Origin: Aureimonas frigidaquae
GTDB taxonomy: Bacteria > Pseudomonadota > Alphaproteobacteria > Rhizobiales > Rhizobiaceae
DNA: 64,000 nucleotides
Assembly (NCBI RefSeq): GCF_001463905.1
Contig: NZ_BBWR01000011.1
Span: 1 to 64,000 of the forward strand
Reading direction: 5' to 3'
The notes beneath the pieces were generated by a model. It was not told where the DNA came from and searched no databases. It saw only the letters and a list, made by a program, of their open reading frames with translations. Of this stretch, positions 1 to 8,172 are shown one piece after another. The translations under genes were made by a program, and so were the position numbers. Each line of letters begins with the position of its first letter. Position 1 is the stretch's first letter.

Positions 1-1806
1 CCCCGCCGCATCACGGCGGGCCCGCTCAGCGTGGAACTGTCCGGCGGCAATCTGGGGGCCATCCGCTATCGCGGCCACGAGATCCTGCGCGCCATCGCCT
101 ATATCGTGCGAGACAGGGACTGGGGCACCTACGATCCCGCGTTGAACGACCTGTCGGTCGAGGAAGGCGCGGACGGCTTCACCGTCACCTACAATGCCGG
201 CTGCGTTGCCCCAGACGGCGCCAGCCTGGGTTTTGCGGCGCGGATCGAGGCGTCCTCGGACGGCCGGTTGCGCTTCATCGTGGAAGCGACGCCGCGCGGC
301 GATTTCGAAACCAACCGGACGGGCTTCTGCATCCTGCACCCGATCGAAGGCGTCGCCGGACAGGCCGTCACAGTGACGCATGTTGACGGATCGACGAAGG
401 CCGCCCGGTTCCCGGACGCCATCGCGCCCTGGCAACCCTTCCTGGACATCCGTGCGCTGACCCACTGGCCGGTGGAAGGCCTGGAAGCAACCTGCCACAT
501 GGACGGCGATACGTTCGAGATGGAGGACCAGCGCGCCTGGACCGACGCCTCCTTCAAGACCTATGTGCGCCCTCTTGCCCGGCCCTGGCCCTATCGCCTC
601 GAATCCGGCCGCACGCAGCGGCAGTGCATCACCCTGACCATCCGCGAGACCGCGCCCGTGGCGCCGCGCCTCACCCCGGACAGCATTGCCCTGACGCTCG
701 GGGCAGCGGACGGAACGCGCATGCCGGCCATTGGCCTGTCCCTCGCACCGGCCATGCTGACAGTGCCGGACTGGGCCGACCGGATCGCCGAGATCGGGCC
801 GCAAAGCCTGTCCTTCCTGTACGATCCGGGCAGCGGCCACGATGTCGAGACCCTGCGCGCCTATGCGCAAGGCTGCGCTCAAGCGCCGCGGCGCGAACAT
901 GTCCTCGAATTCGTGGTCCCCACGGCGCTGCCGCTCGACGCAGTCTTTGCGGATGCCGCCAGGGCCGTCGCCCAGTCTGGCCTTGCCATCGATGCGGTGG
1001 CCGTGCTTGCCGATGTCGACCGCCAGTCCACTCCGCCGGGCAGTGCCTGGCCTGCCTGCCCGCCGCTCGACAGCCTTTACGCTGGGGCGCAGCGTGCCTT
1101 TCCCGGCTGCCGGATCGGCGGCGGCATGTTCAGCTACTTCACCGAGCTGAACCGCAAGCGCGTCCCCACGGAACGGCTCGACTTCGTCACCCACGCCACA
1201 TGCGCCATCGTGCACGCGGCCGACGATCGCAGCGTCATGGAAACGCTGGAAGCCATTCCCTTCATCACCGCATCGACCCGCGGCTTCTGCCCCGATACGC
1301 CCTATCGGCTCGGGCCGACGCTGATCGGCATGCGGCAGAACCCCTACGGGTCGCGCACCATGCCCAATCCCGATGGGGTGCGGGTTCCGATGGCCGACGA
1401 CGATCCCCGGGCACGCGGCCTGTTCGGCGCCGCCTGGCTGGTCGGCTATGCGGCGCGTTTGGCGCGCACGCAACTCCAGTCATGGATCGCGGGCGAGTTC
1501 GCCGGCCCGCGCGGCATCGTCCTGCCGGATGGCGCGCCGACGCCGGCCCACGCCATCGTCACACGCCTGGCGGCGCTTGCGGGTCTACCGCGCCTGTCGC
1601 TCGCCAGCGATGCGCAAGGCCGGGTGGACGGCATCGCGGCCGGCCAGCCCGATGGTTCGGTAACGCTCCTCCTGGCCAATCTGACGGCGCAGGACCAATC
1701 GGTTACCCTGCCGCAGACGCATGTGTGGGATGGGCAGGACGGCTCGGCCCCCTTGTCCCTGCCGCCCTATGCGACGGCCTGGCTGACGGGCCGCGCGCAT
1801 GGGTGA
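1..1806 (+). CDS. apnL: D-apionate lactonase-like protein, 5' end outside window
   Basis: The frame is open from base 1, so the true start lies upstream; a GTG at 31 is internal, because the ten preceding codons (PRRITAGPLS) read as normal protein. About 600 residues are visible. The N-terminal stretch with IRYRGHEILRA and IVRDRDWGTY resembles, from memory, the ApnL family of D-apionate lactonases, which open D-apionolactone to D-apionate. I cannot point to catalytic residues. The call is supported by context: 20 bases after its stop comes a convergent GntR gene, then a RuBisCO-like protein and a DUF1537 kinase, the partners seen in D-apionate pathways. Family assignment is moderately sure; the substrate is inference. 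Confidence 0.65.
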   Translation, partial: PRRITAGPLSVELSGGNLGAIRYRGHEILRAIAYIVRDRDWGTYDPALNDLSVEEGADGFTVTYNAGCVAPDGASLGFAARIEASSDGRLRFIVEATPRGDFETNRTGFCILHPIEGVAGQAVTVTHVDGSTKAARFPDAIAPWQPFLDIRALTHWPVEGLEATCHMDGDTFEMEDQRAWTDASFKTYVRPLARPWPYRLESGRTQRQCITLTIRETAPVAPRLTPDSIALTLGAADGTRMPAIGLSLAPAMLTVPDWADRIAEIGPQSLSFLYDPGSGHDVETLRAYAQGCAQAPRREHVLEFVVPTALPLDAVFADAARAVAQSGLAIDAVAVLADVDRQSTPPGSAWPACPPLDSLYAGAQRAFPGCRIGGGMFSYFTELNRKRVPTERLDFVTHATCAIVHAADDRSVMETLEAIPFITASTRGFCPDTPYRLGPTLIGMRQNPYGSRTMPNPDGVRVPMADDDPRARGLFGAAWLVGYAARLARTQLQSWIAGEFAGPRGIVLPDGAPTPAHAIVTRLAALAGLPRLSLASDAQGRVDGIAAGQPDGSVTLLLANLTAQDQSVTLPQTHVWDGQDGSAPLSLPPYATAWLTGRAHG

Positions 1807-1825
1807 TGCGGGCGCGGCAGGATCG

Positions 1826-2539
1826 TCAGGCCGTCTGGTGGACGTAGAGCCCGCGGGCGCGCTCCAGGTGCAGCACCATGGCGGCCTCGGCCGCTTCCGG
1901 CTTGCCTGCGGCAATCGCCTCCAGGATCTCCGCATGCTCGGCCAGCGTGACGTTCTCCTTGCCGGACCAGAGCAGAAGCTCGGTGTGGTACTGCTTCAGC
2001 CAGCCCAGCATGGACTGCGATACGGCACTGAGGATCGGGTTGCCGCAGATCGCCGCAATGCGGTTGTGGAACCGCATGTCGGCGGCCACGAAGTTTTCGG
2101 GCGTGCCGAGCGCCGCGCGCTGCAGGTCGAGCAGCGTCCGGAGCGCGTCCACGTCGGCCGGCGTGGCGCGCTCGGCCGCCTGCCGGACGACGCCCCGCTC
2201 GAACAGGATCCGCGCCTCCTTCAGATGATCCAGCGCCTCGGGCGAGGTCGACAGCATGATCTCGGCCGCGCGGTTCACCTGCTGGACGACCGATTCCGGC
2301 GTCAGCGCCAGGACACGCGCGCGCTCGCCATGGTTGATGGCGATGAGCCCCATGCCCGCAAGGGATTGCATGGCCTCCCGCACGGCCGGACGCCCCACGC
2401 CGAACCGGGCCATCAGCTCCCGCTCGGCTGGCATGGCGTCCCCGGGAACGAGTTCGCCCGACACGATCATCGCCTTCAGCCGGTCGAACACTTCCTCGGA
2501 GAGCTTCCGTCGAATGATCGGCTCGAGCGGCTTGGCCAT
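1826..2539 (-). CDS. GntR-family (FCD/FadR subfamily) transcriptional regulator
   Basis: About 237 residues, normal for the family. An N-terminal winged helix-turn-helix covers roughly residues 10-75 (VFDRLKAMIVSGELVPGD, then PAERELMARFGVGRPAVREA), followed by an all-helical FCD ligand domain (residues about 90-225) whose metal-binding pattern includes D..FH..I and a late H. It is divergent from the RuBisCO-like gene, with a palindromic operator between them, so it probably represses the sugar-acid genes until a pathway intermediate binds. Two ATGs lie six bases apart (2545 and 2539). The AGGA upstream is spaced correctly only for the inner one, so I chose 2539. Confidence 0.9.
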   Translation of the reverse strand: MAKPLEPIIRRKLSEEVFDRLKAMIVSGELVPGDAMPAERELMARFGVGRPAVREAMQSLAGMGLIAINHGERARVLALTPESVVQQVNRAAEIMLSTSPEALDHLKEARILFERGVVRQAAERATPADVDALRTLLDLQRAALGTPENFVAADMRFHNRIAAICGNPILSAVSQSMLGWLKQYHTELLLWSGKENVTLAEHAEILEAIAAGKPEAAEAAMVLHLERARGLYVHQTA

Positions 2540-2580
2540 GGGCATTGTCCTGCGGATGGGAACGGCGATGATCGGGCGAC

Positions 2581-2599
2581 TGGTATGGTCAGTATACCA
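2581..2599. promoter_or_regulatory. GntR-type operator, perfect inverted repeat
   Basis: TGGTAT-N7-ATACCA is a perfect 6-bp inverted repeat of 19 bp. It lies 41 bp upstream of the GntR start and 58 bp upstream of the RuBisCO-like start, in the only divergent gap of the cluster. TGGT...ACCA half sites are typical of FCD-type GntR regulators. Position and symmetry suggest that one site controls both directions; binding is inferred. Confidence 0.75.
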
Positions 2600-2657
2600 T
2601 TAGCGACACCATCATGGAATCGCTCCAGACGCAATCAGCACAGGAAGGATATACCGG

Positions 2658-3929
2658 ATGTCCGATAGGATCGTCCTGACCTATCTCATCGAAACGCCGG
2701 GAGGCGTCGAAGCGCTTGCGCGCAAGATCGCCAGCGATCAGTCGACCGGAACCTTCGTGGCCCTGCCGGGCGAGACGCCGGAGTTGAAGGCCCGCGTCGC
2801 CGCAGAGGTGATCGGGCTGCGCATGCTCGACCCGGTGACCGAGCCCTCCTTCGGCCGCAGCCATGCCGATCTTGCCACGCCCACGCTCTTCAACCGGGGT
2901 GAAGCCGAGATCGCCTTCCCGATCGAGGCGGTGGGAACCGATCTTGCCGCCCTGATGACGATCGCGATCGGCGGCGTCTATTCGATCAAGGGTCTGAGCG
3001 GCGTGCGGATCACCGGGATGCGCCTGCCGGCCGCCTTCGGCGCAGCCTGGCCCGGCCCGCAATTCGGCATTGCGGGCAGCCGGCGCCTGACCGGCGTCGA
3101 AGGGCGCCCCATCGTCGGCACCATCGTCAAGCCGGCGCTGGGCCTGCGGCCGCACGAGACGGCCGCGCTGGTGAAGGAGCTGGTGGAGGCTGGCGTCGAC
3201 TTCATCAAGGACGACGAAAAGCTGATGAGCCCCGCCTACGCGCCCCTGGCCGAGCGCGTGGCGGCGATCATGCCGGTCATCCTCGACCATGAGCAGAAGA
3301 CCGGAAAGAAGGTGATGTACGCCTTCGGCATCACGGCCACCGATCCGGACGAGATGATGCGCAACCACGATCTGGTGGTTGCGGCGGGCGGCAACGCGGC
3401 CGTCGTCAACATCAACTCCATCGGCATGGGCGCCATGGCCTTCCTGCGACGGCGCTCCAGGCTGGTCCTGCACGGCCACCGCAATGGCTGGGACATTCTC
3501 ACCCGGCATGCCGGGCTCGGCATGGACTTCCCGGTCTACGAGATCTTCTGGCGCCTTCTGGGGGTCGACCAGTTCCAGATCAACGGCATCGGGGCGAAGT
3601 ACTGGGAGCCCGACGAATCCTTCGTCCGCTCCTTCCGCGCGCTGCGCGAGCCGCTCTTTACGGCTGAAGACCGGCCCATGCCCGTGGTCTGTTCGGGCCA
3701 ATGGGGCGGCCAGGCCCCGGCGACCTTCGCCGCGGTGGCCACGACGGACCTTCTCTACCTGTGCGGCGGCGGCGTGGTCAGCCATCCGGGCGGACCGGCG
3801 GCCGGCGTGCGGGCCGTTCAGCAGGCGTGGGAGGCCGCCACGGCCGGCATCCCCCTCGATCTTCATGCGCGCCACCATCCCGAACTGGCGGCGGCCATCG
3901 CCAAGTTCGGCACCGGCAAGGGCGCCTGA
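2658..3929 (+). CDS. RuBisCO-like protein, probable 3-oxo-isoapionate-4-phosphate decarboxylase or transcarboxylase
   Basis: 423 residues of RuBisCO large-chain fold. GTIVKPALGL places Lys158 at the position of RuBisCO Lys175. FIKDDE gives Lys184, Asp186 and Glu187, equal to the carbamylated Lys201 and the Mg ligands Asp203/Glu204; the 26-residue spacing is exactly that of RuBisCO. Lys314 in GIGAKYW sits where loop-6 Lys334 would be. In D-apionate catabolism, RLPs act on 3-oxo-isoapionate 4-phosphate either as a decarboxylase (OiaX) or as a transcarboxylase/hydrolase (OiaT); sequence alone does not let me choose. AGGAAGGA lies 8 bases before the ATG. The kinase making its presumed substrate follows 22 bases downstream. 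Confidence 0.85.
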   Translation: MSDRIVLTYLIETPGGVEALARKIASDQSTGTFVALPGETPELKARVAAEVIGLRMLDPVTEPSFGRSHADLATPTLFNRGEAEIAFPIEAVGTDLAALMTIAIGGVYSIKGLSGVRITGMRLPAAFGAAWPGPQFGIAGSRRLTGVEGRPIVGTIVKPALGLRPHETAALVKELVEAGVDFIKDDEKLMSPAYAPLAERVAAIMPVILDHEQKTGKKVMYAFGITATDPDEMMRNHDLVVAAGGNAAVVNINSIGMGAMAFLRRRSRLVLHGHRNGWDILTRHAGLGMDFPVYEIFWRLLGVDQFQINGIGAKYWEPDESFVRSFRALREPLFTAEDRPMPVVCSGQWGGQAPATFAAVATTDLLYLCGGGVVSHPGGPAAGVRAVQQAWEAATAGIPLDLHARHHPELAAAIAKFGTGKGA

Positions 3930-3951
3930 TGCCGCAAGGAACCCGATCCTC

Positions 3952-5280
3952 ATGACCCAACCCCTGCTTCTCACCTGGTATGGCGACGACCTCACCGGCT
4001 CGACCGACGTGATGGAGGCGCTCGCTTTGCGCGGCGTGGACGCCGTCCTGTTCCTCGACATTCCTTCCGACGAGCAGCGCGCCCGCTTTCCGGGCGTCCG
4101 CGCCCTCGGCATCGCCGGCACGAGCCGCAGCGAAACGCCGGAATGGATGGATGAGCACCTGCCGCCCATCTTCGCCGCCATGGCGGCGGAGAGTGCCCAG
4201 ATCAGCCATTACAAAGTGTGCTCCACCTTCGATTCCGCGCCGCATGTCGGCAGCATCGGCCGCGCGCTGGAACTCGGCCGCGCCGCCTTCGGGGACCAGC
4301 CCGTGCCCGTCCTGGTCGGCGCGCCGCAGCTCAAGCGCTTCACGGCCTTCGGCACGCTCTTTGCCGCCTATCGGGGCGAAATCTATCGCATCGACCGCCA
4401 CCCGGTCATGAGCCGCCACCCCGTGACGCCGATGGACGAGGCCGATCTCGTCCGCCATCTTGCCAAGCAGACGCAACTGTCCATCACGCTCCTCGATCAT
4501 CTGACGCTGACGGGCGCCGATGCCGCCGCAGCCACGGATGCGGCGCGCGACGCAGGGCCGGGCGCCATCCTGATCGACGTGCTCGATCTGCCGGGCCAGG
4601 CCGCGGCCGGCCGGGCCCTCGGCCGGCTCGCGGCGGCGGGAAGCCGGTTCGTCGTCGGCTCGTCCGGCGTCGAATACGCGCTTGCCCATGCCTGGACGGC
4701 GGAGGGCATCATCCCCGGTTCCGCCAGCTTCCCGCCGCTCGAAGCGGTGGACCGCCTGGCCGTGGTGTCGGGAAGCTGCTCGCCCACCACTGCGCGGCAG
4801 ATCGCCTATGCGCAGGATCATGGCTTCGACGCCATCGCCATGGATCCGCGCCTCCTGGTCCAGGGCGACGAGGCCGGCTACGCGGCCGTGCGCGACAGGG
4901 CCGCCCGCGCCCTGGAGGCCGGCGGCAGCCCCATCGTCTACACGGCCCTCGGGCCGGACAGCGATTTGGGCGCCGAGATTGCCGAAGCGCCCGGTGCGCG
5001 GCACGCCATCGGCCGCGGCCTCGGCCGGTTGCAGGCCGATCTGGTGCGGCGGGCGGGCCTGTCACGCGCGGTCATCGCCGGTGGCGATACGTCCAGCCAT
5101 GCGCTGCGCCAGCTCTCCGTCTTCGCGCTGACCGCGCGCTACCCCATTCCCGACTCTCCCGGCTCCCCCCTATCCACGGCCTTCAGCGACGATGCCGCCT
5201 TCGACGGGCTGCAGATCGCGCTGAAGGGCGGCCAGGTGGGCGGCGACGACTACTTCGTGCGCATCCGCGACGGCGGTTGA
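3952..5280 (+). CDS. oiaK: DUF1537 four-carbon acid sugar kinase family, probable 3-oxo-isoapionate kinase
   Basis: 442 residues with the two-domain layout of the DUF1537 kinases. An N-terminal substrate domain opens with LLTWYGDDLTGSTD, and a C-terminal nucleotide-binding domain carries AGGDTSSHAL and ends in LKGGQVGGDDYF. In apionate degradation OiaK phosphorylates 3-oxo-isoapionate to the 4-phosphate consumed by the RuBisCO-like enzyme. That gene lies directly upstream in the same direction, so the two form an operon. I placed the start at 3952, where AAGGA stands 11 bases upstream and the family's normal N-terminus begins, although the frame is open further upstream. The kinase family is sure; the substrate is inferred from the neighbours. 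Confidence 0.82.
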   Translation: MTQPLLLTWYGDDLTGSTDVMEALALRGVDAVLFLDIPSDEQRARFPGVRALGIAGTSRSETPEWMDEHLPPIFAAMAAESAQISHYKVCSTFDSAPHVGSIGRALELGRAAFGDQPVPVLVGAPQLKRFTAFGTLFAAYRGEIYRIDRHPVMSRHPVTPMDEADLVRHLAKQTQLSITLLDHLTLTGADAAAATDAARDAGPGAILIDVLDLPGQAAAGRALGRLAAAGSRFVVGSSGVEYALAHAWTAEGIIPGSASFPPLEAVDRLAVVSGSCSPTTARQIAYAQDHGFDAIAMDPRLLVQGDEAGYAAVRDRAARALEAGGSPIVYTALGPDSDLGAEIAEAPGARHAIGRGLGRLQADLVRRAGLSRAVIAGGDTSSHALRQLSVFALTARYPIPDSPGSPLSTAFSDDAAFDGLQIALKGGQVGGDDYFVRIRDGG

Positions 5281-5294
5281 CGCATCGAGGCCAG

Positions 5295-5314
5295 GCCGGG
5301 CCCCTCGGCCCGGC
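5295..5314. terminator. GC-rich hairpin between kinase and MFS genes
   Basis: GCCGGGCC-CCTC-GGCCCGGC is a perfect 8-bp stem 15 bases after the kinase stop. A T5 run follows only 17 bases later (5332-5336), so it is a poor classical terminator. It may attenuate transcription into the MFS gene or protect the 3' end of the upstream mRNA. Confidence 0.45.
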
Positions 5315-5358
5315 ACATTCCCCGGACGATTGTTTTTCACCCTCTAAGGTTTACTCTC

Positions 5359-6666
5359 ATGCAAGCCTCTCCCTCGGTGGAGACGTCGGCGATCCGCAAG
5401 ATCACCTGGCGCCTCGTGCCTTTTCTCGGGCTGATGTTCTTCATCAACTTCCTGGACCGGACGGCCATCGGCTTTGCCGGTCCGAACGGAATGACGGCCG
5501 ATCTCGGCCTGACGGCGGCCCAGTTCGGCTTTGCCGCGGGCATCTTCTTCATCGGCTACATTGTCCTGGAGATTCCCAGCAACCTTGCCCTGCACAAGTT
5601 CGGCGCGCGCCGCTGGCTCGCCCGGATCATGGTGACATGGGGCATCGTATCGCTGCTCTTCACCTGGGTGGAGACGGCAACGCAGCTCTACTGGCTGCGC
5701 TTCCTCCTGGGCATCGCCGAGGCAGGCTTCTTCCCCGGCGCGATCCTGTTCCTGTCGCTCTGGGTCCCGGCACGCCACAGGGCCAAGGTCCTGGCGGTCT
5801 TCTACGTCGCCCAGCCGTTGACGACGGTCATCGGCGCGCCGATCGCCTCCGCGCTGATCCAGGCGCATGGCGCCTTCGGACTGGAAGGCTGGCGGATCAT
5901 GTTTTTCGGCGTGTCCGTACCGGCGATCATCGTCGGCATCATCACCTTCTTCTACCTGCCGGATCGTCCCGACGATGCGAAGTGGCTGACCAGGGACGAA
6001 CGCGACTGGCTCAACGGCGAACTCTCGCGGGAAGACAAGGTCAAGGCGGCCAGCCACGGCCGTGGCTCCGCCCAGGCGCTGATGAGCGGTCGGGTTTGGC
6101 TTCTGTCGCTGATCTATTTCGGCTTCGTCTACGGGCTCTACGCGCTGGGCTTCTTCCTTCCGACCATTATCGGCGGCTTCGAGGCGGAGTTCGGAACCAA
6201 GTTCACCATCATGGAGCGCGGGGTCATCACCGCCATCCCCTATCTGCCGGCGGCCGTCGCGCTCATCCTGTGGAGCCGTGATGCATCGCGGCGCGGGGTG
6301 CGCCCCTGGCATATCGGCATCCCGGCCCTTGTCGGCGCCATCTCCATCCCTCTGGCGCTGATCATGCCGACACCGACGCTGACGATCATCGTCATCACCA
6401 TCACGGCCTCGGCGATCTTCTCGGCCCTTCCGAACTTCTGGTCCTTCCCGGCCCGCTTCCTCACCGGGGCGGCTGCCGCGGCGGGCATCGCCCTCATCAA
6501 CACGATGGGCAACATTGCCGGCTTCGCAGCGCCCTACATCACCGGCGCGGTCAAGGACGCGACCGGCGGCTACGGCGTTCCGATGACGATCGTCGGCGGC
6601 TTCATGCTTCTGTCGGCCATCCTGTCCTTCGCCGTCCTGACGCGGCTGAAAGAACCACGGTCCTGA
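5359..6666 (+). CDS. MFS transporter, anion:cation symporter type
   Basis: 435 residues with about twelve hydrophobic segments. FINFLDRTAIGFAGP in the first helix and the short loop RAKVLAVFY between helices 4 and 5 are typical of the anion:cation symporter branch of MFS, which imports sugar acids such as glucarate or tartrate. A charged central loop (about residues 205-230, DRDERDWLNGELSRED) separates the two six-helix halves. It follows the kinase by 78 bases and has AAGG suitably upstream of its ATG. From context it is the likely importer of apionate or a related sugar acid; the substrate is unproven. Confidence 0.85.
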   Translation: MQASPSVETSAIRKITWRLVPFLGLMFFINFLDRTAIGFAGPNGMTADLGLTAAQFGFAAGIFFIGYIVLEIPSNLALHKFGARRWLARIMVTWGIVSLLFTWVETATQLYWLRFLLGIAEAGFFPGAILFLSLWVPARHRAKVLAVFYVAQPLTTVIGAPIASALIQAHGAFGLEGWRIMFFGVSVPAIIVGIITFFYLPDRPDDAKWLTRDERDWLNGELSREDKVKAASHGRGSAQALMSGRVWLLSLIYFGFVYGLYALGFFLPTIIGGFEAEFGTKFTIMERGVITAIPYLPAAVALILWSRDASRRGVRPWHIGIPALVGAISIPLALIMPTPTLTIIVITITASAIFSALPNFWSFPARFLTGAAAAAGIALINTMGNIAGFAAPYITGAVKDATGGYGVPMTIVGGFMLLSAILSFAVLTRLKEPRS

Positions 6667-6680
6667 CGGGCCCGCCGACC

Positions 6681-6796
6681 GGACGGCTTGAGCCGTCCGC
6701 TCGGCCTTCTGCTGCAATTGTCGGGCGGACGGCTTGAGCCGTCTGCCCGGCCTTCCACTCCAATCACCGGGCGCACGGCTCAGCCCGTGCGTCCGG
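6681..6796. repeat. Three consecutive hairpins between convergent genes
   Basis: Three stem-loops lie side by side: 6681-6698 (GGACGGCT/AGCCGTCC), 6723-6748 (GGGCGGACGGCT/AGCCGTCTGCCC, one G:T pair) and 6767-6796 (CCGGGCGCACGG/CCGTGCGTCCGG, one G:T pair). The first two share GGACGGCTTGAGCCGTC. The third runs into the stop codon of the minus-strand FAD gene. None has a T-run, so if they end transcription they do so from both sides without a classical U-tract. Confidence 0.7.
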
Positions 6797-8159
6797 CCTC
6801 CTGGATCAACCGCCGAGCCAGGGCCGCGCATTGCAGCCGGATGTCCGGAATGGCGGTCACTTCCCAGAACAGCGCCCGTGTGACGGGTCCGACGGCCAGG
6901 AGCCGCCGCGAGGCAGCGCCCCGCCGGTCGACGAGCGCGCCGAAGGCATCCGTCTCGATGCCGATCCGAAGCGGATCGAGCCGCGCCTCCCCTGCCTCCA
7001 CGAGCCGGGCCATCAGATGGTTGCGCCCCGAAAGCGGGTCGCGCAAAATCCCCGTGCAGTCGATCACCCGCCGCACCGCAAGCGCGCTCGCCTCCCCGCC
7101 GCGCAGGCGCAGCGCCAGATGGATCGTGTCACCCTCCTGTCGCTTGTCGACCACCCGCCCGGCCAGCACCCGCAACTGTCCGTCCGACAGGCTCTGCGCA
7201 ATGCCCTCGGCCGCCTGCGGCGCCATGCGGTGGCGGTGGATTTCCCAGAAGGTGCGGGCGTGCCGCAGGAAGCGCGCCCGGCTGTCGATGGACATGGACT
7301 GCCAGATCGCCTGCGTGTGCGGCCGGACGGCATCCATCAGATCGCGCCAGTCCCCGCCATTTCCGCCGTGCCATCGCGCCGCGCCACGCAGCCAGCGTGT
7401 CAGATAGGCGACGCTCGTCCCGAAGGGGATATCGGCCGCATCCAGCCGGAAGGGGGTCGAGGCCCGCGCATGGACAAGCGGCAGAAGCCCGCGCCGGGAA
7501 AGGGCGGTGATGGGGCCATGGTGCCCCGTCCGCCGAAGCCTGGCGACATTGTCCACCATGGACAGGCCGGTTCCCAGAATAGCGACCGGCGCGTCCGCCG
7601 GGAGCGGCGCTGCGCGGCTGTCTTCCCATGGGCCGACAATGCCGGTGGCATCCGTCGCCTCCGGCTCGGCATGTCCCGTGGCCAGAACGACCACGCCCGC
7701 CAGTTCGGTGCGCCCGTCGGCCAGTTCCACCGCCACGCCGCCCCGCATCTGCGCAAGGTCGACGCATTCGCCCTCGACGATGCGCAGGCGCCCCGTGCCA
7801 TCGGCACTCAGAAAGGGGGCCAGGACATCACTCAGATAAGCGCGGTAGACGCGGCGCGGCACGAAGCAGAAGGGATCGCGGCAATCGACACCGGCGCCCC
7901 GGTCATCCGCCTGCAGCCAGCGCCAGAAATGGTCCGGATCGTCCGGCCAGGCGCTCATGCCGCTGGCGCGCGTGTTGAGAAGGTGGTCGGGCTCGTCGGT
8001 CGAATAGGCGATGCCGGCGCCCACCACGCTGCGGCGCTCCAGGATCGTCACGCGCAGCCGAGCATCGCCGAAGCGTAACAGATGCGCCGCCAGGATGGCG
8101 CCACTGGCGCCGCCGCCGACGATGAGAATAGAGCCGGCGTTCAGGACGGTACCCCGCAT
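6780..8159 (-). CDS. FAD/NAD(P)-binding protein (NAD_binding_9 type)
   Basis: 459 residues. The N-terminus holds a Rossmann dinucleotide fold (ILIVGGGASGAILAAHLL, residues about 10-27), an acidic end of strand 2 (TILERR), and the family's GIAYSTDEPDHLLNTRA segment that follows it. A second nucleotide-binding pattern, VAILGTGLSMVDNVA, lies near residue 195. This matches the FAD-NAD(P)-binding family found beside many regulators; no member's substrate is known to me. It is transcribed 13 bases behind an Rrf2-type regulator in an obvious two-gene operon, so a redox or iron-linked role is plausible but not shown. Confidence 0.8.
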   Translation of the reverse strand: MRGTVLNAGSILIVGGGASGAILAAHLLRFGDARLRVTILERRSVVGAGIAYSTDEPDHLLNTRASGMSAWPDDPDHFWRWLQADDRGAGVDCRDPFCFVPRRVYRAYLSDVLAPFLSADGTGRLRIVEGECVDLAQMRGGVAVELADGRTELAGVVVLATGHAEPEATDATGIVGPWEDSRAAPLPADAPVAILGTGLSMVDNVARLRRTGHHGPITALSRRGLLPLVHARASTPFRLDAADIPFGTSVAYLTRWLRGAARWHGGNGGDWRDLMDAVRPHTQAIWQSMSIDSRARFLRHARTFWEIHRHRMAPQAAEGIAQSLSDGQLRVLAGRVVDKRQEGDTIHLALRLRGGEASALAVRRVIDCTGILRDPLSGRNHLMARLVEAGEARLDPLRIGIETDAFGALVDRRGAASRRLLAVGPVTRALFWEVTAIPDIRLQCAALARRLIQEAGRTG

Positions 8160-8172
8160 GGCGAAGCGGCGG

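Noticed and set aside
2589-4181. Long minus-strand frame opposite the RuBisCO-like and kinase genes
   Set aside because: Both plus-strand genes have intact family motifs and ribosome sites; the antisense frame shows none and is rich in Arg, Gly, His and Asp, as expected of a high-GC shadow.
5295-5314. Classical terminator separating the MFS gene from the kinase operon
   Set aside because: The T-run starts 17 bases after the stem; I list it as a hairpin with low confidence and do not use it to split the operon.
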